From the NCBI GenBank assembly GCA_024697625.1, contig JAILFJ010000060.1, positions 1 through 64,000 of the forward strand: 64,000 nt of DNA. Direction: 5' to 3'. The position numbers and the translations under genes are program-made. The stretch comes from Oscillospiraceae bacterium. GTDB taxonomy: Bacteria; Bacillota; Clostridia; Oscillospirales; Oscillospiraceae. The notes beneath the pieces are model-generated. The model was not told the DNA's origin. It searched no databases and saw nothing but the letters and a program-made list of their open reading frames with translations. Positions 8,713-16,999 of this stretch are shown here, in pieces; within the stretch, counting starts at the first letter, position 1, and every line of letters begins with the position of its first letter.

Positions 8713-9188
8713 TCGTATATCACCTCGGTATTCCCCGGTATCCTTCGCAGGATATAGTCCCTCACAAAGCCAAAATCCTCATGTGGCACGAAGAATGGCG
8801 CGGATACCACAAGCCCCTTCACTTCGATCATGTTTCTCGCATTATACACATGAACCTTGCGAATATCCTTGTATGCGAAGCGTGTGTCCTCCCTGCCATA
8901 TCCAACATATCGCACGCATTCATCATTCATCTCATATTTCTGCTGTCTACCCTTTGACGCCCGCATAAGCGGTACGGTAACGGCAGTGACAATCGCCATG
9001 ACACCAAGGCATGTCAGCAACGTGACCCCGAGCATCTCCGCATTGACCATAAGCGCCATCACAATGAACACAATGCATGTCCCGCCCATGGCGCCATAGA
9101 TAATTCGGATTGTCTTTTTATCACATTGTTCGTCAATGGTTCCGGCCCAATGGTACGTTCCTTGCTCGTCTCTTGTTAAACTGCTCAT
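8709..9188 (-). CDS. Two-helix membrane protein with PH-like C-terminal domain
   Basis: 159 residues: a short cytosolic start, two adjacent transmembrane helices (about 28-47 and 53-74), then a basic, strand-rich C-terminal half that looks like a bacterial PH-like domain (YEMNDECVRYVGYGREDTRF, then IRKVHVYNA). No enzyme motif is visible. It overlaps the lipoprotein gene downstream by 4 bases, so the two may work together at the membrane. Function unknown. Confidence 0.65.
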   Translation of the reverse strand: MSSLTRDEQGTYHWAGTIDEQCDKKTIRIIYGAMGGTCIVFIVMALMVNAEMLGVTLLTCLGVMAIVTAVTVPLMRASKGRQQKYEMNDECVRYVGYGREDTRFAYKDIRKVHVYNARNMIEVKGLVVSAPFFVPHEDFGFVRDYILRRIPGNTEVIYE

Positions 9189-9203
9189 ATTCCCCGCACT
9201 CCT

Positions 9204-10094
9204 TTAAGCGTATGTGCGTAAAACATGCCGGACTGACCCGAGATAAGATCCGCCGAATAGGTTCAGATGGTTCAGCAGATGATACAGGTTGTAAAGCTCG
9301 CGGCGCTCTTTGTATCCCTGATCGATCGGGCTTACCTCGTTGTAGGCCTGATAGAATCTCTGAGGAAAGCCGCCGAACAGCTCCGTCATTGCCAGGTCCG
9401 CTTCCGCATGGCCGACATAAACAGCCGGATCGATCAGCCATGCCTCTCCATCACTCCCCGTGATATAGTTCTCGCTCCAAAGATCCCCATGAAGAAGCGA
9501 TGGAAAATCCGGTTCCGGAAGATAATCGGCCAGTTTGTCCAGAAGCCGGCTGATCTGTTTCCTGTCCGTGCTGTCAAACCAGTCCTCAGCCTTACTCAGC
9601 TGCGGTACGAGCCGGTGATCACGAAAGAATATCACCCAACTGTCTTCCTGTGTGTTTTCCTGTTTCCCTGCCCCGATGAAGTTGTCCTGACTGAATCCGA
9701 AGCCTTGGATGAATCTGCCGGTGTCTGCTCTGTGCATTGCCGCAAGACTATGCCCGAAATTCTCGTAGAACTTCGGTACAGGTTTCCCCTGACTCCATTC
9801 GAGAAGCAGAAAAGCGCCATAGCTGTCATCCACACCTGCTCCCAGCACCGCAGGTACCCGAATGGTTTCTGTCTCCGCAATGGCTTGCAGTCCGGCAATC
9901 TCAGCCAGGAAGAAGTCATAATTCTCTCTCCGGTTTGCTTTCATGAAGAAAAGCTGTCCGTTTACAGTCAGCCTGTATGCCCGGTTGATATCTCCGCCGG
10001 AAATCGATTGAACCGCTGCGTCTCCTTCACCGGCTATCTCCATAAGGACGGCCCTGAGTGAATCGTATTTCAGCTTCTCATTGTCTTCTCTCAT
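9204..10094 (-). CDS. Fructosamine kinase family protein
   Basis: 296 residues with the aminoglycoside-phosphotransferase-like kinase fold of the fructosamine/ketosamine-3-kinase family: ISGGDINRAYR near 31, a lysine in FFMKAN near 52, catalytic loop HGDLWSEN (202-209) and metal-binding IDPAVYVGHAEADLAMT (from 221). Family members phosphorylate sugars attached to protein amines, which leads to deglycation; some act on free ribulosamines. The setting among repair genes (Ogg, MsrA) fits a role in reversing glycation damage, but that is inference. Confidence 0.85.
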   Translation of the reverse strand: MREDNEKLKYDSLRAVLMEIAGEGDAAVQSISGGDINRAYRLTVNGQLFFMKANRRENYDFFLAEIAGLQAIAETETIRVPAVLGAGVDDSYGAFLLLEWSQGKPVPKFYENFGHSLAAMHRADTGRFIQGFGFSQDNFIGAGKQENTQEDSWVIFFRDHRLVPQLSKAEDWFDSTDRKQISRLLDKLADYLPEPDFPSLLHGDLWSENYITGSDGEAWLIDPAVYVGHAEADLAMTELFGGFPQRFYQAYNEVSPIDQGYKERRELYNLYHLLNHLNLFGGSYLGSVRHVLRTYA

Positions 10095-10130
10095 ATTGTT
10101 GTCCCTGCAATACGTTTATATCAAGTTGAA

Positions 10131-10298
10131 TCAGACCATCTCGAACTGAAAGTTTTCAAACTTCAGTTTACTCCCCTCGTCTATTTCCAGCGGCAGCAAA
10201 GCGCGGGCGATAAAATATGGTTCCTCTTCCGCACTTGTGCACGTGAGCCAAGCATAATCTCCATCAATCCGACTGACGATATAGTATTTTGCCTCCAT
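10131..10298 (-). CDS. Small conserved-looking protein, 55 residues (DUF3006-like)
   Basis: ATG at 10298 is preceded by AGGAAGGAAAAGA, and the frame runs 55 codons to TGA. The protein begins MEAKYYIVSRIDGDYAWLT and ends with a segment of the type LPLEIDEGSKLKFENF, resembling small beta-barrel DUF3006-type proteins. It fills the gap between the rhodanese lipoprotein and the fructosamine kinase and is in the operon's orientation. Function unknown. Confidence 0.7.
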   Translation of the reverse strand: MEAKYYIVSRIDGDYAWLTCTSAEEEPYFIARALLPLEIDEGSKLKFENFQFEMV

Positions 10299-10319
10299 TC
10301 TTTTCCTTCCTTTCGCTCT

Positions 10320-11438
10320 TTATTCGCTCCACTCAACCCAGAAGGTCACGGTCACATTTCCTTCTCCGAGAGCATCAAGCAGTTCCTCTTTTGTGACATT
10401 TCCGATCGTCGCCAGCTTTGTAAAATTCCAAGTATTCTGATCATAGTAGATCGTGATCTGATTTCCCTGATACAGAATCACATCTCCCGGTTCTGTGGTA
10501 ATCGATTCGTCGTTCCGTTCCAAGCTCCAAGGCAACGACCCAACTTTCTCGAAGCTGCCGTAATCGTGCATCTCTACCTCAATGACCTCAGCGCTGAGTT
10601 TTTCCGCAAATTCTCTGGCAGAAGAATTGTCCTCCAGCGCCGCATAGAACGTTTTCTTTGGCGTCTCTATCACAAGCGTTGGAACAGACACTACGGCCAT
10701 GTCCAGATCTTCTGTAGTTAGTGCTTCGATTGTCACGTTCAGGTTTGGATCGACCTTCACGGAATAAATATGATCCATGTTTCCGGCAATCGGCGACCGC
10801 TGCTGAACTGTCATGGTTGTTTCGCCGGGCTTCAGGCCAGCAAAGGTGAAGGTTACGTCATAGCTTGCTCCATCAAGATCTTCATGGTCTGGGCTGCTGT
10901 ATTCCCTCTGCTGCTCATAAGAGACGATATCTTCACCAAGAAGAATGCTGTATTCCGGTCCCCCACCGTCGAAGGAATCAAAAGAAAGAGTTGCTTTTTC
11001 GTTTCCTGTCACAATATCACCCGTCCAGTCTATGATCCCGCCGAACTCGTAAAGATTCACGTAACCCATATCCGCCAGCTTCTGAGCCGCCTGCTTTGAT
11101 CGGTTTCCGCTGCGGCAGTAGATCAGGATGACCTGATTAAGATCCGGCAGTTCCTCCGGTCTCTCTGTTATGATAGACTCATTCGGGATCAGAATTGCTC
11201 CAGGAATATGTCCGGCGTCATACTCATCCTGCCTCCGAACGTCAACGATCACATGGCCGTCGTCTGCCTCCATCTTCTGTTTTGCGGTTTCCTGGTCGAT
11301 TTGCAGATAAGAGAGCTTCGTCATACCGCCTGAGTCTGACGGCTGCTGCGCTGGTGTTTCAGTTGACGCGCAGCCGGTCAGGAAAAGGGCAATCATCAGG
11401 ATTGCAATCAGTTTTTTCATAGGGCTTAAGGTTTTCAT
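10320..11438 (-). CDS. Lipoprotein with rhodanese domain and cyclophilin-like domain
   Basis: 372 residues. Signal peptide with lipobox LTGC (Cys23). Rhodanese domain about 41-145, with Asp66-Arg in VDVRRQDEYDAGHIPGA and the active cysteine loop CRSGNRSK (Cys108). A central chagasin-like or immunoglobulin-like stretch follows (TFAGLKPGETTMT). The C-terminal ~120 residues look like the cyclophilin-like fold (FYAALEDNSSAREFAEKL, then GDVILYQGNQITIYY). A rhodanese on the outer face of the membrane suggests extracytoplasmic sulfur or redox chemistry; the fusion is unusual. Start fixed by the ATGA overlap with the gene upstream. Confidence 0.8.
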   Translation of the reverse strand: MKTLSPMKKLIAILMIALFLTGCASTETPAQQPSDSGGMTKLSYLQIDQETAKQKMEADDGHVIVDVRRQDEYDAGHIPGAILIPNESIITERPEELPDLNQVILIYCRSGNRSKQAAQKLADMGYVNLYEFGGIIDWTGDIVTGNEKATLSFDSFDGGGPEYSILLGEDIVSYEQQREYSSPDHEDLDGASYDVTFTFAGLKPGETTMTVQQRSPIAGNMDHIYSVKVDPNLNVTIEALTTEDLDMAVVSVPTLVIETPKKTFYAALEDNSSAREFAEKLSAEVIEVEMHDYGSFEKVGSLPWSLERNDESITTEPGDVILYQGNQITIYYDQNTWNFTKLATIGNVTKEELLDALGEGNVTVTFWVEWSE

Positions 11439-11821
11439 TTCTTTGAAGTCCTCTTTCGCATGGCCTGATCTTCCGCAGCCAGCTCTTTATACAGTCTCAC
11501 AGCTGTCCAGGATTTGTTTGTCTCGGTAACGATACATTTCAGTCTGACCGGACAGCCGTTGTTCCGCATCCCATCCAGAAGCGTATGCATATCCTGAGAA
11601 CTGAATCCGGACATCACCATCATTTCATCCGTAAACGAAATCGGATTCTGTCCGGCAGGCTTTGCTCCGGAAAGCAGTTCTGAGATTTTCGTATTCTGCT
11701 GTTCGGGCAGAACATCCTGAACCGAATAACCGAGCCGTAATGACAGGAGCCTGATCGCGGTCCGCTTCTCTTCATCGTGAATATTAAAAAGCAGTAACGT
11801 TGCCACTTTGATATGCTCCAC
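11435..11821 (-). CDS. DUF3783 domain protein
   Basis: 128 residues. The second half has the DUF3783 pattern: MVMSGFSSQDMHTLLDGMR, then CIVTETNKSWTAVRLYKELAAE. The N-terminal half may be a partner domain. Function unknown; widespread in Clostridia. It overlaps the rhodanese lipoprotein gene by 4 bases and lies 4 bases after the rhomboid gene. Confidence 0.75.
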   Translation of the reverse strand: MEHIKVATLLLFNIHDEEKRTAIRLLSLRLGYSVQDVLPEQQNTKISELLSGAKPAGQNPISFTDEMMVMSGFSSQDMHTLLDGMRNNGCPVRLKCIVTETNKSWTAVRLYKELAAEDQAMRKRTSKK

Positions 11822-11825
11822 AGAG

Positions 11826-12401
11826 CTATTTTCTTTTCACGTTCAGCTTATACCCGGCTACCGCTCCAACAACACCGCCAAGGATATGGGACAGATTCGA
11901 CACATTATCTCTCAGGAAGATTCCCTCATATACCTGCTGTCCGATAAAAATCAGCGCAACCAGAATAACGGTAATGGGAATTTCCCCTTCTCTGACATTT
12001 GTGAAGGATACAAGCAGAATAAAGGCAAATACCACGCCGCTTGCGCCGCATAACGCCACTGCCGGAAACAGGATATAGTTGACGATGGCAGTCACAAAAG
12101 CGGTAATCCCGATAACCTCCAGGATTTTCCCCGCTCCGTATTTTTCTTCCAGCATCGGTCCGAGGAGCAGGATATAAGACATGTTTCCGATAAAATGCGC
12201 CCATCCGTTGTGGCCAAGCACGTGTGTAAAGAAGCGCAGATATGTCAGCGGATTCGTCAGTGAAGAATGATACGTCATGAACAGCAGTTGCGTGCTGCTT
12301 CCTCCGGTAACGATCCCAAGGATCAGGACCGCAAAGCTGAGCAGGACAAATCCCAGAACCGCCGGTGAGTTATTGGTGATTTTCAGTGTTTTCATTTCCA
12401 A
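11826..12401 (-). CDS. Rhomboid family intramembrane serine protease
   Basis: 191 residues with six probable membrane helices. The rhomboid core is present: HFIGNM (69-74), catalytic GASG with Ser121, and His172 in NLSHILGG. Serine and histidine are both in place, so it is likely active, cutting membrane-anchored substrates within the bilayer. Substrate unknown. Confidence 0.88.
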   Translation of the reverse strand: MEMKTLKITNNSPAVLGFVLLSFAVLILGIVTGGSSTQLLFMTYHSSLTNPLTYLRFFTHVLGHNGWAHFIGNMSYILLLGPMLEEKYGAGKILEVIGITAFVTAIVNYILFPAVALCGASGVVFAFILLVSFTNVREGEIPITVILVALIFIGQQVYEGIFLRDNVSNLSHILGGVVGAVAGYKLNVKRK

Positions 12402-12413
12402 ATCAGCCTCCCC

Positions 12414-12863
12414 TCAGCCAAACCTTCTCTTATATTCCCGTTGAATTCTGGATAGAGCATCCATATCCACATCCGTGTATTTGCTGAGCATTTTCAATTC
12501 ACCCAGACAATAGGTGATCTGATAGCTGACGTGGATCATCTTCTTTGCTATGGCATTGCATCGGATATAGGAGAGCGTTGGCAGTTCAACGTTGCCGAAG
12601 AGTCCCCAGTTGATCTGAGCTTCTGTCGCGCCGGCTTTTCTCAGCTCGCCATTGATCTTTTCCAGCAGCTCGTCATACCTTCCCTTAAAGTGCTCTAAAT
12701 CCGTTTTTGCCGCAATATGAATCTCCTCAATCACTGCCGGGTCATTCAGATCCTTCCCAGAGGAGAGATAGTCCTCCTCAAACAAAGCAGCAAGCTTATC
12801 GACAGCCTCCTCTGATTCCGGATCGATTTGCGCCATGCGCTCTGTAAACTCCCGTCTTGTCAT
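12414..12863 (-). CDS. Hypothetical helical protein
   Basis: 149 residues, mostly helical and charged, without signal or membrane segment. No family recognised. Its start overlaps the msrA stop (ATGA), so it belongs to the same transcript. The motif INWGLFGNVELPTLSYIRCN in the middle is the best handle for a search. Confidence 0.6.
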   Translation of the reverse strand: MTRREFTERMAQIDPESEEAVDKLAALFEEDYLSSGKDLNDPAVIEEIHIAAKTDLEHFKGRYDELLEKINGELRKAGATEAQINWGLFGNVELPTLSYIRCNAIAKKMIHVSYQITYCLGELKMLSKYTDVDMDALSRIQREYKRRFG

Positions 12864-13348
12864 TGGCCCAGTTGCATCAAGCGCGGTGGAATATGACAGT
12901 ACCCGCCCGGATTCTTTTCCAGATACTTCTGATGATACTCTTCCGCAGGATAGAAGTTTTCGAGCGGTTTGAGTTCTACCTGCAGTTTTGGCTTGAACTT
13001 CTCCTGTTCCCTCTCGTATCTTGCTTTGAGCTCCGGAAGATCCGAAGAATCCGTGTAATAGATTCCTGTACGATACTGAACGCCCATATCCATTCCCTGG
13101 CGATGGTACGATGTCGGATCAATCGTGAGAAAGTACCAGTCCAGGATCTGTGTGAGGCTGATCCTGGCTTCATCATAGACGATCCTGACCGTCTCCGCAT
13201 GCCCGGAACTGGCACAGACATCCTGATAAGTCGGATCTGCTGTCGGCCCGTTGGCATATCCGACTTCTGTTTCGACAACACCCTCAAACTGGTCAAAGAA
13301 CTTCTGTGTTCCCCAGAAACAGCCCCCGGCGAGATAAATCGTTTTCAT
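12860..13348 (-). CDS. msrA: Peptide-methionine (S)-S-oxide reductase
   Basis: 162 residues, the normal single-domain size. GCFWG with catalytic Cys10 at the start, then the typical VGYANG, SGHAETVRIVYD, HRQGMDMGVQYR and CHIPPRL segments. It reduces methionine-S-sulfoxide in proteins, using thioredoxin-type reductants. No MsrB is fused or adjacent. ATGA overlaps link it to the radical SAM gene upstream and the hypothetical gene downstream. Confidence 0.95.
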   Translation of the reverse strand: MKTIYLAGGCFWGTQKFFDQFEGVVETEVGYANGPTADPTYQDVCASSGHAETVRIVYDEARISLTQILDWYFLTIDPTSYHRQGMDMGVQYRTGIYYTDSSDLPELKARYEREQEKFKPKLQVELKPLENFYPAEEYHQKYLEKNPGGYCHIPPRLMQLGQ

Positions 13349-14244
13349 GCTTTCCTCCCTTGCATGACCTGATCCCGGTCAAATGCTCTGTTGATTTCAT
13401 TGAGCACGTGCTTCTTGTCCGCGCTCCATAGAGGGGCAATAAGATTGCGCTTTGCGCCGTCCCCTGTCAGTCTGTGGATCACCATGTCTGCCGGGATGAC
13501 CTCAATACACTGTTCCAGAACTCGGATATATTCTTCCAGTGACAGAACCTGAAATAAGCCGTTTCGGTAATCCGCAGCGAGATCTGTTCCTTCCAAAACA
13601 TGCAGGAGCTGAAACTTGATGCCTTCTGCCCCGCTCCGTCCGATATACCGCGCAGTCTCAACCATCATATCCGGTGTTTCTCCCGGAAGTCCGAGTATCA
13701 TATGGACAATGACCATGATCCCAGCAGCTTGCAGTCTGCGCAGGGCATCATCAAATACGGCCAAAGGATACCCTCTTCGGATGTATTCCGCTGTAGACTC
13801 ATGGATGGTCTGAAGCCCAAGCTCCACCCAAACCGGTTTGATCCGATTCAGGTCTGCAAGCAGTGAAATGACTTCACCCGGAAGGCAGTCCGGTCTCGTT
13901 CCGATGGACAGAGCAACAATATCCAGATGCTCTATAATTTCCGAGTACAAAGCTCGCAGTCTCTCGATAGGCGCATAGGTTCCGGAAAAGCTCTGAAAAT
14001 AGGCGATAAACTTCCTGCCGCCTTTCTCTGCGACGATCCCCTTCGCTGCCTCGATGGCTTCATTGACATTGTCGCCGACAGGAACCGCAAAATCTCCGCT
14101 TCCACCGGAACAGAAAATACAGCCGCGTGTATCCAACTTCCCATCCCTGGTCGGACATGTGAAGCCTCCGTCCAATGCAAGCTTATAGATCTTTTCTCCG
14201 TAAATCTCCCGAAGATAGGAATTCAGGCTCCGATAATGGTTGAT
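13345..14244 (-). CDS. TIGR01212-family (YhcC-like) radical SAM protein, probable non-standard start codon
   Basis: About 300 residues. The radical SAM cysteines are in CPTRDGKLDTRGCIFC, followed by IAYFQSFSGTYAP, LSIGTRPDC and ELGLQTIHE, which identify the YhcC family of uncharacterised radical SAM enzymes. No ATG, GTG or TTG lies near the expected start. The only upstream in-frame candidate is TTG at 14310, which is the -35 hexamer of the apparent promoter. A strong AAAAGGAG (14253-14260) sits 8 bases before an in-frame ATC at 14244, which I take as the start with reserve. It overlaps msrA by 4 bases. Confidence 0.78.
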   Translation of the reverse strand: MNHYRSLNSYLREIYGEKIYKLALDGGFTCPTRDGKLDTRGCIFCSGGSGDFAVPVGDNVNEAIEAAKGIVAEKGGRKFIAYFQSFSGTYAPIERLRALYSEIIEHLDIVALSIGTRPDCLPGEVISLLADLNRIKPVWVELGLQTIHESTAEYIRRGYPLAVFDDALRRLQAAGIMVIVHMILGLPGETPDMMVETARYIGRSGAEGIKFQLLHVLEGTDLAADYRNGLFQVLSLEEYIRVLEQCIEVIPADMVIHRLTGDGAKRNLIAPLWSADKKHVLNEINRAFDRDQVMQGRKA

Positions 14245-14281
14245 GTTCTCAGCTCCTTTTAAGGCTTTACAGGCTTTCTGT

Positions 14282-14310
14282 ATATTACCACGAAAAAAGG
14301 AAGTCGGCAA
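14282..14310 (-). promoter_or_regulatory. Promoter of the radical SAM-msrA-...-ogg gene run
   Basis: TTGCCG, 17 bases, TAATAT on the minus strand. The start point is predicted near 14275, about 30 bases before the proposed ATC start, and just downstream of the previous gene's terminator. Confidence 0.6.
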
Positions 14311-14344
14311 CGAGAAACTCTCTTGCGACTCCCCTCACAAAAAT

Positions 14345-14366
14345 ACGCCCGCAGGTTTGCGGGCGT
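14345..14366 (-). terminator. Intrinsic terminator of the small membrane protein gene
   Basis: ACGCCCGC / GCGGGCGT perfect stem with a 6-base loop, followed on the minus strand by ATTTTTG. It begins one base after the gene's stop codon. Confidence 0.85.
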
Positions 14367-14648
14367 TCAAAACCAAAAGTTGCTAAATGAAAACTGTGTC
14401 AGTTGATAAAACGGATTCAGATAATCCAAACTGTTTCCCCCGCAGCACCAATCCTGGATTGAGAGCCAGGAGTACGCTGCGAATCGGAAAGCCTGTATCA
14501 CCAGATACATGACTGGCTTCCCCAAAATCAGAATTAAAGCGGCATACCATAGCACAACGCTCAGACCCGTCCAAGTGGCTTTTACCTTCTCAGAAAACGG
14601 CATCTCAATTTTTCCCGTTTTTTCAACCTTGTAGTCTCTCCAATTCAC
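14367..14648 (-). CDS. Small hypothetical membrane protein
   Basis: 93 residues from GTG at 14648, which has AAAGG 7 bases upstream; a GTG at 14657 is the alternative. One or two hydrophobic segments (VVLWYAALILILGKPVMYLV). The C-terminus is rich in aromatic residues and has a CCGG. No family recognised. It is monocistronic: a perfect consensus promoter upstream and a strong terminator at its stop. Confidence 0.55.
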   Translation of the reverse strand: MNWRDYKVEKTGKIEMPFSEKVKATWTGLSVVLWYAALILILGKPVMYLVIQAFRFAAYSWLSIQDWCCGGNSLDYLNPFYQLTQFSFSNFWF

Positions 14649-14691
14649 ACAATTCACCCTTTCTTAAAACAAATCATTTTGTGTTGTGAAT

Positions 14692-14720
14692 ATTATATGC
14701 TTGATTTTATTTTTTGTCAA
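14692..14720 (-). promoter_or_regulatory. Consensus sigma-A promoter of the small membrane protein gene
   Basis: TTGACA, exactly 17 bases, TATAAT on the minus strand, about 45 bases before the start codon. Confidence 0.8.
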
Positions 14721-14761
14721 CTCTTTATTACATCCAGCTCCTCCCTCTGAAAAAGATCGAA

Positions 14762-14799
14762 ATACTGCCGCCTGAGAGCAATTTCCCAGACGGCAGTAT
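14762..14799 (-). terminator. Probable terminator downstream of lysS
   Basis: ATACTGCCG / CGGCAGTAT perfect 9-bp stem with a 20-base loop, followed on the minus strand by a T-rich stretch (TTTCGATCTTTTT). It lies 170 bases past the lysS stop. The remaining gap (14800-14967) is AT-rich and shows nothing else. Confidence 0.55.
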
Positions 14800-14967
14800 G
14801 GCTTACAGATACCTACTTCTTAAAGATGTCAACTAATGATTTGTTCAAAATTTGTTTAATTCTGTTTAAAACACTACTTTTTCGTAGTTTTGAACTTTCA
14901 AATTCATGCAAATTGTTCCGGATTTGCCCGAAAGTGATCGTATTTCATAACTTTTTGCATCAAAGAC

Positions 14968-16473
14968 TCAATCAATCGGCTTCATTGTCGGGAAGAGCAG
15001 GACATCCCGGATGGCCGCGGAGTCCGTCAGCAGCATGCAGAGGCGGTCAATGCCGTAGCCGATTCCGCCTGTGGGCGGCATGCCGATCTCCAGGGCGTTC
15101 ATGAAGTCTTCGTCCGTGGTATTGGCCTCTTCATCGCCCTTTGCCAGCATCTCCTCCTGGGCACGGAAACGCTCACGCTGGTCGATGGGGTCGTTCAGCT
15201 CGGAGTAGGCGTTTGCCATCTCCCATCCATTCATGTACAGCTCAAAGCGTTCCACATAGTCCGGGTCCTCCGGCTTTCTTTTGGTAAGCGGTGAGATCTC
15301 GACCGGATGATCAATGATGAAGGTTGGCTGAACTAAGTGTTCCTCCACGAACGCATCAAAGAACAGGTTCAGGATATCGCCCTTCTGGTGGCGCTCTTCA
15401 TACTCGACCCCGTGCGCTTTTGCTGCGGCTCTGGCCTCTTCGAGGCTGTGGATTTCCCGGAAGTCCACCCCGGAATACCGCTTCACCGCATCCAGCATGC
15501 TGAGTCTCGTGAAGGGCTTTCCCCAGTCCATTTCCACCCCGTTGTACACAACGGTCGTGGTGCCCAGAACTTCCTGCGCCACATGGCGGTACATGTTCTC
15601 TGTGAGATCCATCATCCCGTGATAGTCCGTATAGGCCTGATAGAGCTCCATCAGGGTAAACTCCGGATTGTGGCGCGTATCCATTCCCTCGTTGCGGAAG
15701 ACCCGCCCGATCTCGTAGACCTTTTCCATGCCGCCGACAATCAGACGCTTCAGATAGAGTTCCAGAGAGATACGGAGCTTCAGGTCCTGATCCAGCGCGT
15801 TGAAGTGAGTCAGAAACGGACGGGCTGCCGCGCCGCCCGCGTTCTGCACCAGCATGGGGGTCTCGACCTCCAGGAAGCCCAGGTTGTCCAGATACCGGCG
15901 GATGCAGCTGATAATCTGTGAGCGCTTCACAAAGGTGTCGCGGACGTCCTGGTTCATGATCAGGTCCACGTACCGCTGCCGGTAGCGCAGATCGGTGTTG
16001 GTCAGGCCGTGATACTTCTCGGGCAGGCTCCGCAGGCTCTTGGAGAGCAGCGTGATGTTCTCTGCGTGCACTGAGATCTCGCCGGTCTTCGTCTTGAACA
16101 CGAAGCCGCTTACGCCGATAATGTCGCCGATATCGAGCTTCTTGAAATCGGCATAGGCTTCCTGTCCTATGGAGTCCCGGGCAACGTAGCACTGGATGAT
16201 GCCCTGCAGATCCTGTACCCGGCAGAAACTCGCCTTGCCCATGATGTTCTTCGCCATCACACGGCCGGCAATGCTGACGTTCTTCCCTTCCAGCGCGTCG
16301 TAGTTCTCCTTGATTTCGGCACTGTGATGGGTCTGGTCGTATTTAGTAATGACAAAAGGATTCGCTCCCCGTTCCTGCAGGGCGGTCAGCTTATCCCTCC
16401 GGATCTGCTGAAGCTCGGACAGCTCCGTCGCCTGTTCCTGAGTCGGAACCGCTTCGCGGTTATTCTCTCCCAT
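14968..16473 (-). CDS. lysS: Lysyl-tRNA synthetase, class II
   Basis: 501 residues. N-terminal OB-fold anticodon-binding domain (VSIAGRVMAKNIMGKASFC), then the class II core: motif 2 in EIGRVFRNEGMDTRHNPEFT and motif 3 in GGIGYGIDRLCMLL. It charges tRNA-Lys. ATG at 16473 follows GAGGTG formed across the greA stop, 7 bases downstream of greA. Last gene of the ftsEX operon. Confidence 0.95.
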   Translation of the reverse strand: MGENNREAVPTQEQATELSELQQIRRDKLTALQERGANPFVITKYDQTHHSAEIKENYDALEGKNVSIAGRVMAKNIMGKASFCRVQDLQGIIQCYVARDSIGQEAYADFKKLDIGDIIGVSGFVFKTKTGEISVHAENITLLSKSLRSLPEKYHGLTNTDLRYRQRYVDLIMNQDVRDTFVKRSQIISCIRRYLDNLGFLEVETPMLVQNAGGAAARPFLTHFNALDQDLKLRISLELYLKRLIVGGMEKVYEIGRVFRNEGMDTRHNPEFTLMELYQAYTDYHGMMDLTENMYRHVAQEVLGTTTVVYNGVEMDWGKPFTRLSMLDAVKRYSGVDFREIHSLEEARAAAKAHGVEYEERHQKGDILNLFFDAFVEEHLVQPTFIIDHPVEISPLTKRKPEDPDYVERFELYMNGWEMANAYSELNDPIDQRERFRAQEEMLAKGDEEANTTDEDFMNALEIGMPPTGGIGYGIDRLCMLLTDSAAIRDVLLFPTMKPID

Positions 16474-16480
16474 GGTCACC

Positions 16481-16975
16481 TCACAGGTTTTCAACAGAGA
16501 TGATCTCCAGCCGGACTTCTCCGGACGGAACGGGGATCCTGAGGCTCTCGCCGGCCCGGTGTCCGATCAGGCCCTTTCCCACCGGCGAGTCATCAGAGAT
16601 GCGGCCTTCCCGCGGATTGGCCTCCTGCGAGCCGACGATCTCATATCTGTCCTCGAGTTCCTCATCCAGGTCCCGTACAGTGACAATGCTGCCCAGGGTC
16701 ACCGCATCCTTCGGAAGATTGTGATCAACCGTGTCGACGATCTCTGCGTGCTCGATCAGGTCCTTGTACTCCGCGATCTTGGAATACAGCTTTCCCTGCT
16801 CGGTCTTCGCCTCGTCGTATTCGCTGTTCTCCGACAGGTCTCCGAAGCTGCGGGCTTCCTTGATCTGCTCTGCAACTTCCTTCTCCCTGACGGTTTCCAT
16901 AAACTCGAGTTCTTTCTTGAGTTCGTCCAGGCGCTCCTGGCTCATCTTGTAGCGGTTGGAATTTGAACTTGCCAT
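16481..16975 (-). CDS. greA: Transcription elongation factor GreA
   Basis: 164 residues. An N-terminal coiled coil has the acidic tip region (ARSFGDLSENSEYDEAK) that enters the RNA polymerase secondary channel. The C-terminal FKBP-like domain ends in SPVGKGLIGHRAGE and EVRLEIISV. It rescues backtracked polymerase by stimulating transcript cleavage. greA-lysS adjacency is common in Firmicutes; here both follow the cell-division genes in one transcript. Confidence 0.95.
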   Translation of the reverse strand: MASSNSNRYKMSQERLDELKKELEFMETVREKEVAEQIKEARSFGDLSENSEYDEAKTEQGKLYSKIAEYKDLIEHAEIVDTVDHNLPKDAVTLGSIVTVRDLDEELEDRYEIVGSQEANPREGRISDDSPVGKGLIGHRAGESLRIPVPSGEVRLEIISVENL

Positions 16976-16999
16976 GTTTTCTTCTCTCCCTGTATAGTA

